Assembly: GCA_021292165.1 (NCBI GenBank)
Contig: CM037878.1
Location: 231,847,546 to 231,911,545, forward strand
Origin: Shinisaurus crocodilurus
Lineage: Eukaryota; Chordata; Lepidosauria; Squamata; Shinisauridae
Reading direction: 5' to 3'
Length of the DNA: 64,000 bases
The position numbers and the translations under genes are program-made. Below, in pieces: positions 43,482-53,229 of this stretch; position 1 is the stretch's first letter; each line of letters opens with the position of its first letter. Under the pieces are notes generated by a model. It had not been told where the DNA came from. It ran no database searches and saw nothing but the letters and a program-made list of their open reading frames with translations.

Positions 43482-44139
43482 CAGGGATCTTGAAGAGTCC
43501 TTGGTTTCGAGTCACGAGTCTTTGGACTCGAGTCCGAGTCCTTGGTCCAAAATGGTGACTCACGAGTCACGAGTCATTCCCAAAGCTGACTCCACGAGTC
43601 CCTATTAAAATCAATGGGGGGGTTTCCCAACAAAATAAGGCTACTTCAGATGTGTGGCCTAAATAAATTCTTGATTTTGGCAAGAACAGACCAGGCAGAC
43701 AAACCCAAAATAACCAGACAGGCAGAGGAGGCAGGGAACCCCAAAGCAGGCAGGCAGAGGCCTTTGTCTTGGACAATTCAAACTGTGGAACTGGTTAAGA
43801 ACAGACCAGGCAGGCAGAGGAGGCAGGGAACCCCAAACAGGCAGGCAGAGGCAGCCAAACCCAAAATGTCTGAAAGGTTGCATTTTAGGAAAATGATTTT
43901 AAAAAATAAACTTGCTGTACTTCCTAAAACCTATCCATGTTGCATTTGAGAAACATGATTTTGAAACACGAGTCCTTGGTCCCGAGTCGAGAATCGAGTC
44001 CCATTAAAAATATTGGGACGAGTCCCGAGTCGAGTCTCGAATCCCATTAAAAATATTGGGACTCGAGTCTGACTCGAGTCAGAGGGGGGACTCAGTCCGA
44101 CTCACGAGTTGAGTCCTAGAGTCCGAGTCCCCATCCCTG
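43482..44139. mobile_element. Non-autonomous hAT element with GACTC-rich ends
   Basis: A 658-bp element bounded by a perfect 8-bp duplication GTAATATT (43474-43481 and 44140-44147). The left end is CAGGGATCTTGAAGAGTCCT. The right end, on the minus strand, is CAGGGATGGGGACTCGGACT. CAGGG termini and an 8-bp duplication indicate hAT. About 26 GACTC/GAGTC motifs by hand count crowd the outer 115 bp (left) and 165 bp (right), many as the palindrome GACTCGAGTC. The interior has two copies of a GGCAGAGGAGGCAGGGAACC unit (near 43720 and 43816). No transposase is encoded. Confidence 0.93.
43686..43868. repeat. Internal duplication in the hAT element
   Basis: GAACAGACCAGGCAG…GGCAGAGGAGGCAGGGAACC…CAGGCAGGCAGAGG occurs twice, starting near 43684 and 43799. 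Confidence 0.8.
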
Positions 44140-44147
44140 GTAATATT
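44140..44147. repeat. hAT target site duplication, right
   Basis: GTAATATT, identical to 43474-43481. Confidence 0.93.
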
Positions 44148-44620
44148 TTCTCCTTCCTTTTCTCCCTCTTTTCAATTCATGGCATACTGTGTGATGAAAC
44201 TTGGCTTGCCAAGATCTCAGAATTGGAGGCACAGATCTCAGAATGAAAGGGCCATGAAAATAGCTTGAAAAGGTGAGGGTAGGGAGGAGGCTTTATATCA
44301 ACCAGCTACAATGCTCTTGCTATTTGCTTGTGAGTGATATTTTTTTTACTGTTATTATGGCTTTCAGATCATATGCTTCCTATGAGAGACCTATTTTCAA
44401 TAAGAAGTTTCATAATGCAATATGATAATAGTGCAATAAAGTTACTATGATGTTTTTTTGTTTTGTTTTCATTTTGTTTTGTTTTTTAAGCAAATTGAAA
44501 TGCCTTTTCACAGTCAAGTTCCATTGAGATACATGGAACTTTTCTTGTTCTCTTCAGTGACTTTTAGACAACAGTCTAATCTGTAACTCTAAATGCAGTA
44601 TTGTGAAATCAGTGGGATGT

Positions 44621-44758
44621 CTACCTAGTGGCCATGATCACAAGTTCTTGAATGTAGGCCTGAAAGAGACCAGTACACATGCTTTGGGCCTACCTAGTGG
44701 CCATGATCACAAGTTCTTGAATGTAGGCCTGAAAGAGACCAGTACACATGCTTTGGGC
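44621..44758. repeat. Perfect tandem duplication, 69 bp x2
   Basis: The unit begins CTACCTAGTGGCCATGATCA and ends ACATGCTTTGGGC. The two copies (44621-44689 and 44690-44758) show no difference. 69 is a multiple of three, so an open frame passes through both, but nothing suggests that it is coding. Confidence 0.95.
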
Positions 44759-44759
44759 T

Positions 44760-45620
44760 TTGTCCATAGTGTTCTCAGTTACTAATTCCCAGCTGGCTGG
44801 CTTGTCAGTTCACATGAGCAAGCTAGATTGAATCTGTTTCCAAGAACTACAGACAAAGCTCTGCAGGAGATAAGTTCTGAGCAGACCCTGGAATCATGGT
44901 CAGTGTGTTTGGGATTCGCTACCCATTTTCTGCATTCCAAATAAGAACAAATACTTCCTAAAGGAAAAGACTTGTCATGTCTTTAGCTAAATCTGCAGAA
45001 TTATTTGTTTACCAAATTTGATGATTGGATACCCTTGTACAAGAATTTAGTACTACTATGTGTGCATTGATACAGTTGTCAAGATCAAAGAACAAACCAC
45101 CAGCAATGTGTTACTTAGTTTTTGTGTGTGTTTCTTTTAAAATTTAATTTTCTTCTGGTCACTAGCGAATTGCTGGCAAAGAGAACTATAAAAAAATCTA
45201 TTGCAGTAGAAATACTATAATCTGTGCTATGTGATCAACTACTGGTTTTCCTGAGAGGAAAACAGCACTATTTTGTAAAAGTATGGGACAGAAGGTTGGT
45301 TCCTTTCATGTATATGTTAGATACATTTTTATAGATGATCTTTCTGGCTGTACATATAATAAATGCCAAGTTCCAAATTGATCTGGACAGGAATCATGTT
45401 TCTTAAGTACATTATCACAGCTCTTCCATTTGTGGCCTTTTCCAACCACAATAACTTGACTATAAATTAGGAAAAGACTTTAATGCACAATGGCAACTGC
45501 AAAAACTCTGCCTTAAATCTGTATTCATTTTGCTTTATCTTTACGGTTGGTGAGCTGTGGATATTGGGAATTTCTTGGCTACAGCCGTGTCAATCATTTG
45601 AGCATGCACAGTTGCTGTAC
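44760..45620. other. Unassigned noncoding DNA
   Basis: No supportable gene or repeat. Confidence 0.35.
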
Positions 45621-45627
45621 TCTACAT

Positions 45628-45763
45628 CAGCCTTCCCCAACCTGGTACCTTCCAGATGTTTTAGAATTCAACTCCCATGAGCCCCAGTAGCATGGCCAAT
45701 GACCAGGAATCCTAAGAGATGTTGTTCAAAACTGCTGGAGGGCACCATGTTGGAGAAGGTTCC
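45628..45763. mobile_element. Palindromic repeat family B
   Basis: The left half reads CAGCCTTCCCCAACCTGGTA, then TTCAACTCCCATGAGCCCCA. The right half mirrors it: 'agagatgttgttcaaaactgc', then TGGAGGGCACCATGTTGGAG. Same family as 15352-15492. Confidence 0.85.
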
Positions 45764-45869
45764 TCTACATGCTACAGTAATACTATGCAATAAGAGGCAC
45801 AAGCATATTGCCTGTACCCATCAGCAGTATTTCTTGTTGTTGTACCTTTAAATGTTCACTTATTTCCAA

Positions 45870-45911
<42 letters not shown>

Positions 45912-45925
45912 AATAATAATAATAA
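45870..45925. repeat. (GAT)n(TAA)n microsatellite
   Basis: About 14 ATG/GAT units followed by five TAA units. Confidence 0.97.
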
Positions 45926-46027
45926 ATGCATTCCCCCAAAATGCCACGGTGACAATAGCCACCTTTCTACAAAAAGCTGTCCATTTTTTCCTTAGAACTA
46001 AACATTTTATATGCAGAAGAGAGCCCA

Positions 46028-46202
46028 TAGGTCAGTCGTAAGCATGTGGTTTGCATGCGTATGGTACCAAGTTCCATCACCTGTATCAGAAGTGAAAGGA
46101 TCTCACATAGAAGGCTTGGTATTGTCTGAGACCTTGGGAAGCTGCTGACAGGGTAGATAGTATTGGACTAGTTAGATCTGCAGTATAAGGCAATTTCATA
46201 TC
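46028..46202 (+). mobile_element. tRNA-derived SINE
   Basis: The head reads GGTCAGTCGTAAGCATGTGG then TTTGCATGCGTATGGTACCA, and AGTTCCATCACC as a diverged B box. The layout matches the 'gctcagtggtagagcat…tgctttgcatgcagaaggt' SINE head of lizards, probably from an alanine tRNA. The body keeps TCTGAGACCTTGGGAAGCTG and the end TATAAGGCAATTTCATAT, as in the common squamate family ('…cagtataaggcagcttc'). It is old and cannot be a functional tRNA. Confidence 0.8.
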
Positions 46203-46204
46203 AA

Positions 46205-47050
46205 TTGATATGTGAAATTTTACATATGTAGTTGATGGTTTGAAGCAAAAGTAAGTAGTAGTAGAAGTAAACTGATGAGTCCAAGCTGGCTTTCAAGCTG
46301 ATTTGAATGTTTTTTTGTGATAAAACAATGACTTTTGCCCTCAGCATTCGCTTCGAAAAGTTCAGTGTTCAAACTCAGATCATTCTACCATATTACAATA
46401 GTCTTGTTAACTTGAGCAATGATCTGCAAGAAAATGGAATGGTTTGAAAGGTGAGGGAAGCTTTTTAAGGTCTTTCTAAAGTATATGGATGACTATACTC
46501 AACTGAAGGAAATATATTTATGGTGAAGAATTGAGGAGCCTTACAAACCATTTGGGGTTTTGAGAATAATACACATGAACACACACAGAGTACTACAGTT
46601 TGGATTGCGTGTCTGTATGTTCTTATTTTCTGTGTGAAAGGCCTAAAGTTTCAGCTTCAGACCAGTGGTTTGATGCAATTTTGACACTATTTGTCTATTT
46701 AATTAATATAATCCTCCTTGTTCCGTGTAAACAACCCTAATTATCAAAATTTGGCATCTGTCCCTTGTATAACAGTGAAATCACTTGACTATTTAGTGTT
46801 TTCCTTTATCAGTTTAATTTTATTTGTTCACACATGGGCTCTTTGTTTGTTATAGCACTATAGCAAACCTCTGCTAGACCTCATGATTTAAATCATGTTT
46901 CAAATATCTTTTTTATGAAATCATAGAAACAAACAAAGACATTAAATATGCATTGCCTTATTAAATGTTATGAAAATGTATGCAAACAATAAATGAGGCA
47001 TGATTGATTTGATGTAGTCTAGGTGCATTTCTTGGAATCTGTGCCAAGAA
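46205..47050. other. Unassigned noncoding DNA
   Basis: No classified repeat or gene. Confidence 0.35.
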
Positions 47051-47092
47051 GTAGACTTTATTCCATTGCCTTCATTCTTCTCTGATCTACAG

Positions 47093-47303
47093 TGTCACTA
47101 AAATATTCAGAATCGCCGGATCCAGAGATTTAATTTCCAGAAAGACAGATGAGTTTCAAAGATCATCTATGGATATTTCTGGTTCAAAGTGGCATGTATC
47201 AGCCCCTCACTTGAATAGAGGAAGTCCATATTTCTCCTCTCTGAAGAGGAGCGGTGTTTTTCTTGCTGCCACTAAAGGGAGTCCTCCTTTGGGACCTTGT
47301 TAG
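47093..47303 (+). CDS. Candidate terminal exon, unidentified (low confidence)
   Basis: A good acceptor-like sequence (TTCATTCTTCTCTGATCTAC then AG, ending 47092) is followed by an open frame, phase +1, from 47094 to TAG at 47301-47303. That is 69 codons, and the frame is already open from 47055. The peptide is basic and serine-rich (for example KTDEFQRSSMDISGSKW and SSLKRSGVFLAATKG) and looks more protein-like than other frames nearby. No known family was recognised, and no upstream exon or polyadenylation signal was tied to it. A chance open frame is a real possibility. Confidence 0.2.
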
Positions 47304-47484
47304 ATGCTTTCATGTGAAGACCATTTGACCCAGCTCTGATTAGTGAGCAAGCTTAGAAGGCAAGAGTGGTTGGGGGATGCCTTTGGCTAGTGTCCTCCCC
47401 CCTTCTTCAGTAGGAGAAAACTCTCAGTGGAATATATTAGGGATAATAACGGGGTAAAAAATGTCAGTTGATAGTACTTCTTTA

Positions 47485-47542
47485 ACGTGTGTGAGCGTGT
47501 GTGTGCGCGCACACGCGCACGCGCGCACACACACACACACAG
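47485..47542. repeat. Alternating purine-pyrimidine tract
   Basis: TGTG…GTGTGTGTGCGCGCACAC, then GCGCACGCGCGC and (AC)n. It alternates almost without break and is partly self-complementary (GTGTGCGCGCACAC). Such tracts favour Z-DNA or cruciform forms. Confidence 0.9.
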
Positions 47543-47632
47543 AGTAGTTAAGCTTCTATTCTTTCCACAAAGAAACTGTGCATTAGTACAATTATTCTTG
47601 TCTCCCCCTTCAATAATGATATATGTATATCT

Positions 47633-47724
47633 GCTATAGAACTGGCATTAAGTAATACAGGTTTCTAAAATGCAGCAGGCTATAGAACTGGCATTAAGTA
47701 ATACAGGTTTATAAAATGCAGCAG
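47633..47724. repeat. Tandem duplication, 46 bp x2
   Basis: GCTATAGAACTGGCATTAAG…AAAATGCAGCAG twice (47633-47678, 47679-47724) with one mismatch (TTTCTAAA / TTTATAAA). Confidence 0.95.
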
Positions 47725-47729
47725 GCAGT

Positions 47730-49145
47730 TTCACTGTTATCATTGTTTAATATAATAACACTACCTTATTTAACTAAAAACATGAGGAAAAATATTAATA
47801 TGTTTCTAACGTTTGGATGATAAGAATATGTTTTGTTTCTTAAAACCATTCTTGTTTCTCAGAAGGAGTCATTAATGCAACGTCTTCTGATTTACAGTGC
47901 ATGTGAAGTTTATGTGTATCTTCTGATTTACAGTGTATACTCAGAACTGCAGTTGTTGACATGCCAAGATGAAGACTCTGTAGCTTTTTTCAGCTGTTAT
48001 CGAAATGTGTGGAAGGAGGAGTGGGATTGTACACACCCAGCCTCCCACATTCAGTTATCAATACCATTGTAGCAGATAGAGAAAATTTTGGATTAGGAAA
48101 GCTTCTCCAGTTGGAAGTGAGTGTGCTCAGTGAATGTGTTGGCAGAAGGGCAGTAATTAGGAATGGGGAAAGGACTGGAATGCTCCATTTTTCCCTTGTC
48201 TGTCACTCTTGATGTGTCCTTTCCTAATATTGTAGAAATCCAACATTGCCTCTTGGATTTTCCAAATGAAAGAGACCATTTATAATCACAGCTAGAGTGT
48301 TACAGAATTATATGTGGTAGCTTTGCAAAATACTGATACATAACAGAAAACCCAATTTTGTAGGTTTTGTGTTTTGCTTTGTTTGCTTAAAGAAAATATG
48401 TTGGTTCAGAAGTTGCAGTTTTGTGTGATTTAAAATAAATTACATTCATTAAAATATAATGCACATTTATACATAAATGAACGAATAGTATGCAAATGTG
48501 ACATGGAAACAATATTTACATACATTACCTTGAAAATCCTAAACTACTGTATTTTTCTCTAGAATCTAGTCTAAATGTACAGAAAAATAAAACAAAATTT
48601 CCTTTGAGTGCAATATTTTGCCTTTTTAAAAAGCTATTTTCTTTTGCTACTTTCTGAATTATTCTAACTGTTTATGTATAGTAAATGTTTGTCACAGTGT
48701 AAATGACTGTTCTCCATTATTTGTGGTTTTTATTTAAATATCTTCTAAAGCTCTATCAGTCCAGTGAGCAATTCGGCCAGAGCATATGATGACACCACAA
48801 GTGAAATGAGGCAGTGATCCGGAATAGGCACCAGTCACCAGTGAAATTACACTGTCCCTCAATGAACGGCAGTTTGTCATTCATGTGAAGAAAGTGAGGT
48901 CCCAGAGAAAGTTCTCAGTTCCTTAGACATTTCCAATAAGTAGGCAGTTACCGGTTTGGGTCTTCTAAATTAATATAAGCCTCTCTGATCATAACTATTA
49001 AATGAAATTCTAATATAAGAGAGAATGTTATGGGTAAGCAAAACTCTGAGGAATTTTGTGTGGGGGAAAATTAAGATGACCATTCATTTAAATTGCAATA
49101 AATGTTGGGTTTATTCAAATTGTAATACTTTTATGAAGAGCTCAC
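47730..49145. other. Unassigned noncoding DNA
   Basis: CTTCTGATTTACAGTG is repeated 37 bases apart (47883 and 47920). 48760-48960 is less AT-rich than its surroundings. No gene was seen. Confidence 0.35.
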
Positions 49146-49147
49146 CA

Positions 49148-49290
49148 CATTATTTATTTATTTGATAAATTTGTATCCTGCTTTTCTGCCCAGTGCTGTT
49201 CAGTGTAGCTAGGTAACTGCAATATAGTTGAATGGAAACATTACATTTTTGTAGAAAGGTGTATAAATCAAATAAATAAATAAATATGTT
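49148..49290. mobile_element. LINE 3' end remnants
   Basis: TTATTTATTTATTTGATAAA then TTTGTATCCTGCTTTTCTGC is an L2-group end on the minus strand. A plus-strand-like AATCAAATAAATAAATAAAT closes the block. Confidence 0.45.
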
Positions 49291-49551
49291 TGTAGGGACA
49301 GCTTGCAGGGGCGCTTGGCAGTGGCACTATTGAGAATACGTGGGGTGAGGGAGCCAGAATGTAGAACTCTTCTTCAAGCTGGAGGAGAGTTTGGGGGTTA
49401 ATAGGTTTGCCTCTCCTATGAGGTGGACTTTAATGAGCCCTGAAGGCCTGTTTACAGATTCAGCCTTGGAAACCAGCATCTCCAGTAAACATTGCTTAAA
49501 ATGTTCTAGACATTCATGCTGGAAGATTCTGAACACTGCATGTGCATTCTG

Positions 49552-49552
49552 G

Positions 49553-49583
<31 letters not shown>

Positions 49584-49585
49584 TT
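49552..49585. repeat. (TTG)n microsatellite
   Basis: About ten TTG units. Confidence 0.95.
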
Positions 49586-49978
49586 GCTCTGTGTTATGCC
49601 CTCATGCCAGACAATCTAACTGAGTTGCATATGAAAAGGAGACACCATGTCCATTTCAACAATATATCTCTATTAAAAGTAACAGTGAAGGGCAGCTATT
49701 GACCTGCTTTTTGCTTGTATTGTGTAAAAACATACTGATAAAAACAAACATGCACCATTTTGTATAGTGCAGAACATCACATGGAGAATATAAGCCTCAG
49801 ATGCACATGTGAAGCTGCTATCAGATTGTCCATAAACTTGGGGGGTGGAACTATCTAAGAACAGAAAATCTCAACTGTGAAATTATCTTTAGCCTATGTA
49901 TGGACCCCATAAGCTAGTAGGAACTAAGGCAAGAATAATCTTGGGGCAGCTGAACCAGCTAAAACTTTGTTTAAGATA

Positions 49979-50246
49979 CAGTAATACCTTGGATTGCAAG
50001 TAACTTGGTTTGAGAGCGTTTTGCAAGACAAGCAAATTTTTAAATATTTATTTTTTACTTGATATACAAGCAACGTCTTGCAATACAAGTACTGTAGTAC
50101 GGCTTAAATTAAAAATCTCTGTACAAATTTTTTTGGGGGGGATTTCGTTTTGATATAAGAGTGTTTTGGATTACAAGCACGTTTCCGGAACGAATTATGC
50201 TCTCAATCCAAGGCATGACTGTACGTACAATACCAGCAACTTACTG
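49979..50246 (+). mobile_element. Tigger-like MITE copy 5, with 25-bp end extension
   Basis: CAGTAATACCTTGGATTGCA (start) to AGGCATGACTG (50221), preceded by TA (49977-49978). Beyond 50221 it continues TACGTACAATACCAGCAACT then TACTG to 50246, the same 25 bp found at copy 2 (35414-35438). This is the least disturbed copy, with both ends, the GTACTGTAGTAC centre and an A/T-rich left half. No transposase. Confidence 0.88.
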
Positions 50247-50459
50247 CTGAAATACTGCTCACAAATTAATATTCCTGTTTATATGAATACAAAGTCTTAC
50301 AATTTAATTTTAGTGATTTCAGTGTTTCTAGCAATAGGTGCTTCAGTCATCACTTTTATGCTCTTGCCCTGTTTATGGTAACATTGAAAGAACCTAGTTA
50401 GATGCTACTTTTACTGAAAGTCAGTGCAGAAGAGTGACTTGGGCTCATGTCCTTGTGCT

Positions 50460-52250
50460 ACACATTCTACACACAGAATGGCACTCAAGGAGGCTTACAA
50501 AAACAATTCAAAATCAATTAAAACAATAAAACATATTAAAATACAATAAAAGCATAGCAATTACAGAATAAAAACAATACCCAAGCCACATACCCACTTA
50601 CCGGCCAACAGACTTCTTGAATAAAGCAGCCGTTGTCTGGTGTTGGTGGGATAGTAGAGAGAGAGAGCGAACCCAGCCTCCCTTGGGAGGGAGTTGCACA
50701 GCCTGGGAGCAGCCACTGAAAAGGCCCTTTCTCACGTTGCCACCAAATGCGCCTCTGATGCTGGCAGTCTTGAAAGAAGGACCTATCCAGAAGAACTTAA
50801 GGATCTTCATAGGGGAGGAGGCAGTTTTTCAGGTATCCTGGTCCCAAGTCATATAGGGCTTTATAGGTCATAACCATCACTTTGAATTCTGCCTGGAAAC
50901 TGACCGTTAATCAGTGAAGCGTCTGTAACAAGGGAGTTGCATGCTCCCTGTAACTGGCTCTGGTCAACAGTCTGGCTGCAGCATTCTGAACCAGCTGAAG
51001 TTTTTGAACAGTTTCAAAGGCAGCCCCATGCAGAGCACATTACAGTAGTCCAAATGGGATGTAACTAAAGCATGTTTGATCGTGGTCAGTCCACATGTCT
51101 ATAGGAATGGGCACAGTTGGCACACTAGTCTTAGCAGTGCAAACACACTCCTGGCTTCCAATGAAGCCTGAGAATACAGGTTCAGGGCCGAGTCCAAGAG
51201 TACACCCAGACTGTGAGCCTGAGTCTTCGGGGAGTGTGATCCATTCAACACATGTTGAATCCTTGTTCCCTGATCTGCCTCTGTCTTGTCTGGATTAAGC
51301 TTCAATTTGTTTGCCCTAATCTAGCTCATTACCGACATCATGCACCAATTTAGAACCAGAACAGCTTGCTCAGATTTAGATGGAAAGTAGAGATAGAGTT
51401 GGGTGTCATCAGCATACTGATGGCACCGAACCCCAAAACTCCAGGCAATCTCTTCCTGCGGTTTCATGTATATGTTAAATAGCATGGGGAATAAGATGCA
51501 ACCCTGACGCTGCATCAGGCTCCCAATCCCATCTCAGACAAATGCCTCAGAAGGATACCATGGTTGATGGTATCGAAAGCCAACAAAAAGTCCAGCAGAA
51601 CTAACATGGACAAACTCCCTCTGTTGAGTTGCTGACATAGATCATCCACCAAAAGTAGTCTCTGTCCCATAACCAGGCCTGAAGCCAGATTGAAATGGAT
51701 CTAGATAATCTGTCTCATCCAGAAATCCCTTGAGCTGAGAAACCACCACATGCTCCAGCACCTTGCCCAAGAATGGAATATTGGAGACCAGACAGAAATG
51801 ATCCAACGCAGTGGATGATTGTGCAAGGTTATTTTTTAACAATGGTCTTACTACCACCTCCTTTAGGCAAGGCGGAATCACACCTTGTCATTAACAGGTG
51901 TACACCACTGCTCTTACCTATTCAGCCAGTCCCCGCCCCTTCTGGCTGCTTATATAAGCCAGGAAGGGCAAGGGTCCAGCACACAAGTGGCAGGCCTCAG
52001 TTCTCCAAGGATCCTGTCCACATCTTCTGGCTGTACAATTTGAAAATTATCCATTGTAACTGGACAAGCAGGAGCCAAAGTTACATCCACTAGACTTGCA
52101 TCAACTATGGCATCCAAATTGGCATGGATACAATCGACTTTATCTGCAAAGTGTGATGCAAATTGGTCACAGCCGACTATGGTGTGGTCCACCTCTCGTT
52201 CTTGCGGACCTGAACGTAACAGACCTCTGACCACCAGAAAAAGTTCTTAC
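50460..52250 (-). mobile_element. L2 LINE, 3' half
   Basis: A 1.8-kb minus-strand L2 fragment: linker and N-terminal RT part (52234-51950), RT fingers (51881-51642), palm with YADD (TATGCTGATGAC, 51405-51416), thumb (51305-51099), C-terminus (50810-50598) and a T-rich 3' UTR to about 50460. The endonuclease is missing (5' truncation). L2 belongs to the CR1 group, copies by target-primed reverse transcription, and ends in short repeats instead of poly(A). Confidence 0.93.
50598..52234 (-). pseudogene. L2 ORF2 reverse transcriptase, broken
   Basis: Conserved segments in order are FASHFADKVDCIHANLD (linker), SNIPFLGKVLEHVVVSQLKG, DPFQSGFRPGYGTET, FNIYMKPQEEIAWSFGVRCH, QYADDTQLYLYFPS, and MKLNPDKTEADQG. 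The catalytic YADD aspartates are intact. The reading frame is broken at least four times: near 51900, in the gap 51516-51641, near 51310, and between 51098 and 50811. About half of the usual ORF2 is represented. It is best aligned with the copy at 63.3 kb, which keeps the 51516-51641 region better. Confidence 0.92.
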
Positions 52251-52254
52251 TACC

Positions 52255-52830
52255 CAAAAATCATATTTCCTGCCTTATCAGTTGCCTTCCAAGCACAGAT
52301 GGGACAAGCAAGAGGAATGTGCCAGGAGATTGAAGAGGGAAGGTTCCCCCAGCCTTTTCTCATCTTCTCCCTGATATGCTGATTAGTAGCATGTTGGGGA
52401 GAAAATTCTGGAGGCTGATGGGAGATGGATTTCTTTCTAATGCTGTTGCAGCAGCCCCAAGGAGAACATCTCCCAACAGCTACCAAAGGAGAGGAAAGAA
52501 GAATTCCCTCTTTAAGCTCCCCACGTGCTCCTGCTGCTTGCACTGCCACTGCTAGCACTTAGACGGTTAGTGAAGGGAATGGGTGAGTGTATTTGGAGGA
52601 GACTAGTGGGGGTAGCAGGGGCTGGACAGATGAGCCAACCATTTTTCTAAGCCCACTGTTTTGGTTTGGAAAAATCATCCAAGCACTCCCATTTGTTGTG
52701 TGTGAGATCTCAAATCAACTTTGAGTTAAAATGGAAGAGCTTTAAGGATTTCACCTATCCTTAAAATGTAATGTTTACATTTCGGGGGGGGGGATGTAGT
52801 GAGCAAAATATATTTTAATTTTGGTTTTCA
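52255..52830. other. Unassigned noncoding DNA
   Basis: A G run near 52783-52792. No gene. Confidence 0.35.
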
Positions 52831-52835
52831 TACAG

Positions 52836-53011
52836 GCCTGTGGCTCACGCTTGCTCAGCTTGTCTGAGCGATGGAAAGCTAAGCAGGGCCAGGCCTGGTT
52901 ATTACTTGGATGGGAGACCCCTCCTCTAGTTTCCTGCATTGAGCAGGGGGTTGGACTTGATGGTCTTGTAGGCCCCTTCCAACTCTAGAATCTATGAATC
53001 TATGAATCTAT
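52836..53011 (+). mobile_element. 5S rRNA-derived SINE with CR1 tail, full length
   Basis: The clearest copy. The 5' part (about 52836-52920) follows 5S rRNA: CTTGTCTGAGCGATGGAAAG, then CTAAGCAGGGCCAGGCCTGG, then TTATTACTTGGATGGGAGAC. The 3' part is GCATTGAGCAGGGGGTTGGA, then TGTAGGCCCCTTCCAACTCT, and ends in three 8-bp repeats (GAATCTAT). The tail is the same as the CR1 3' end at 14580-14682. 5S-headed SINEs use the internal RNA polymerase III promoter of 5S genes. Confidence 0.92.
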
Positions 53012-53120
53012 ATTGAAGTGTGAAATGATTGGGATAGCCTACGCTGTACATCCGGTATTATGGGGTGTGGACGGGGTGGGAAGTGAAAATTGCAGTAACA
53101 AACCTTGGTCAAGTCACTAT

Positions 53121-53151
<31 letters not shown>
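53121..53151. repeat. (TAG)n microsatellite
   Basis: About ten TAG units. Confidence 0.95.
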
Positions 53152-53228
53152 TAATTATTTATTTATTTATTTATTTCATTTCTATACTGCCCAATAGCTG
53201 AAGCTCTCTGGGTGGTTCACAACAGTTT
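53152..53228 (-). mobile_element. L2 LINE 3' end
   Basis: (TTTA)n followed by TTTCTATACTGCCCAATAGC, then TGAAGCTCTCTGGGTGGTTC. On the minus strand this is the standard L2 3' end (GAACCACCCAGAGAGCTTCA then GCTATTGGGCAGTATAGAAA) with its tetranucleotide tail. Confidence 0.8.
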
Positions 53229-53229
53229 G

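Noticed and set aside
46028..46100. tRNA gene
   Set aside because: The A and B boxes are diverged, the cloverleaf cannot close, and a SINE body follows.
52853..52922. True 5S rRNA gene
   Set aside because: Only the internal promoter part matches well; the 3' third is replaced by a CR1 tail and the 5' third is diverged.
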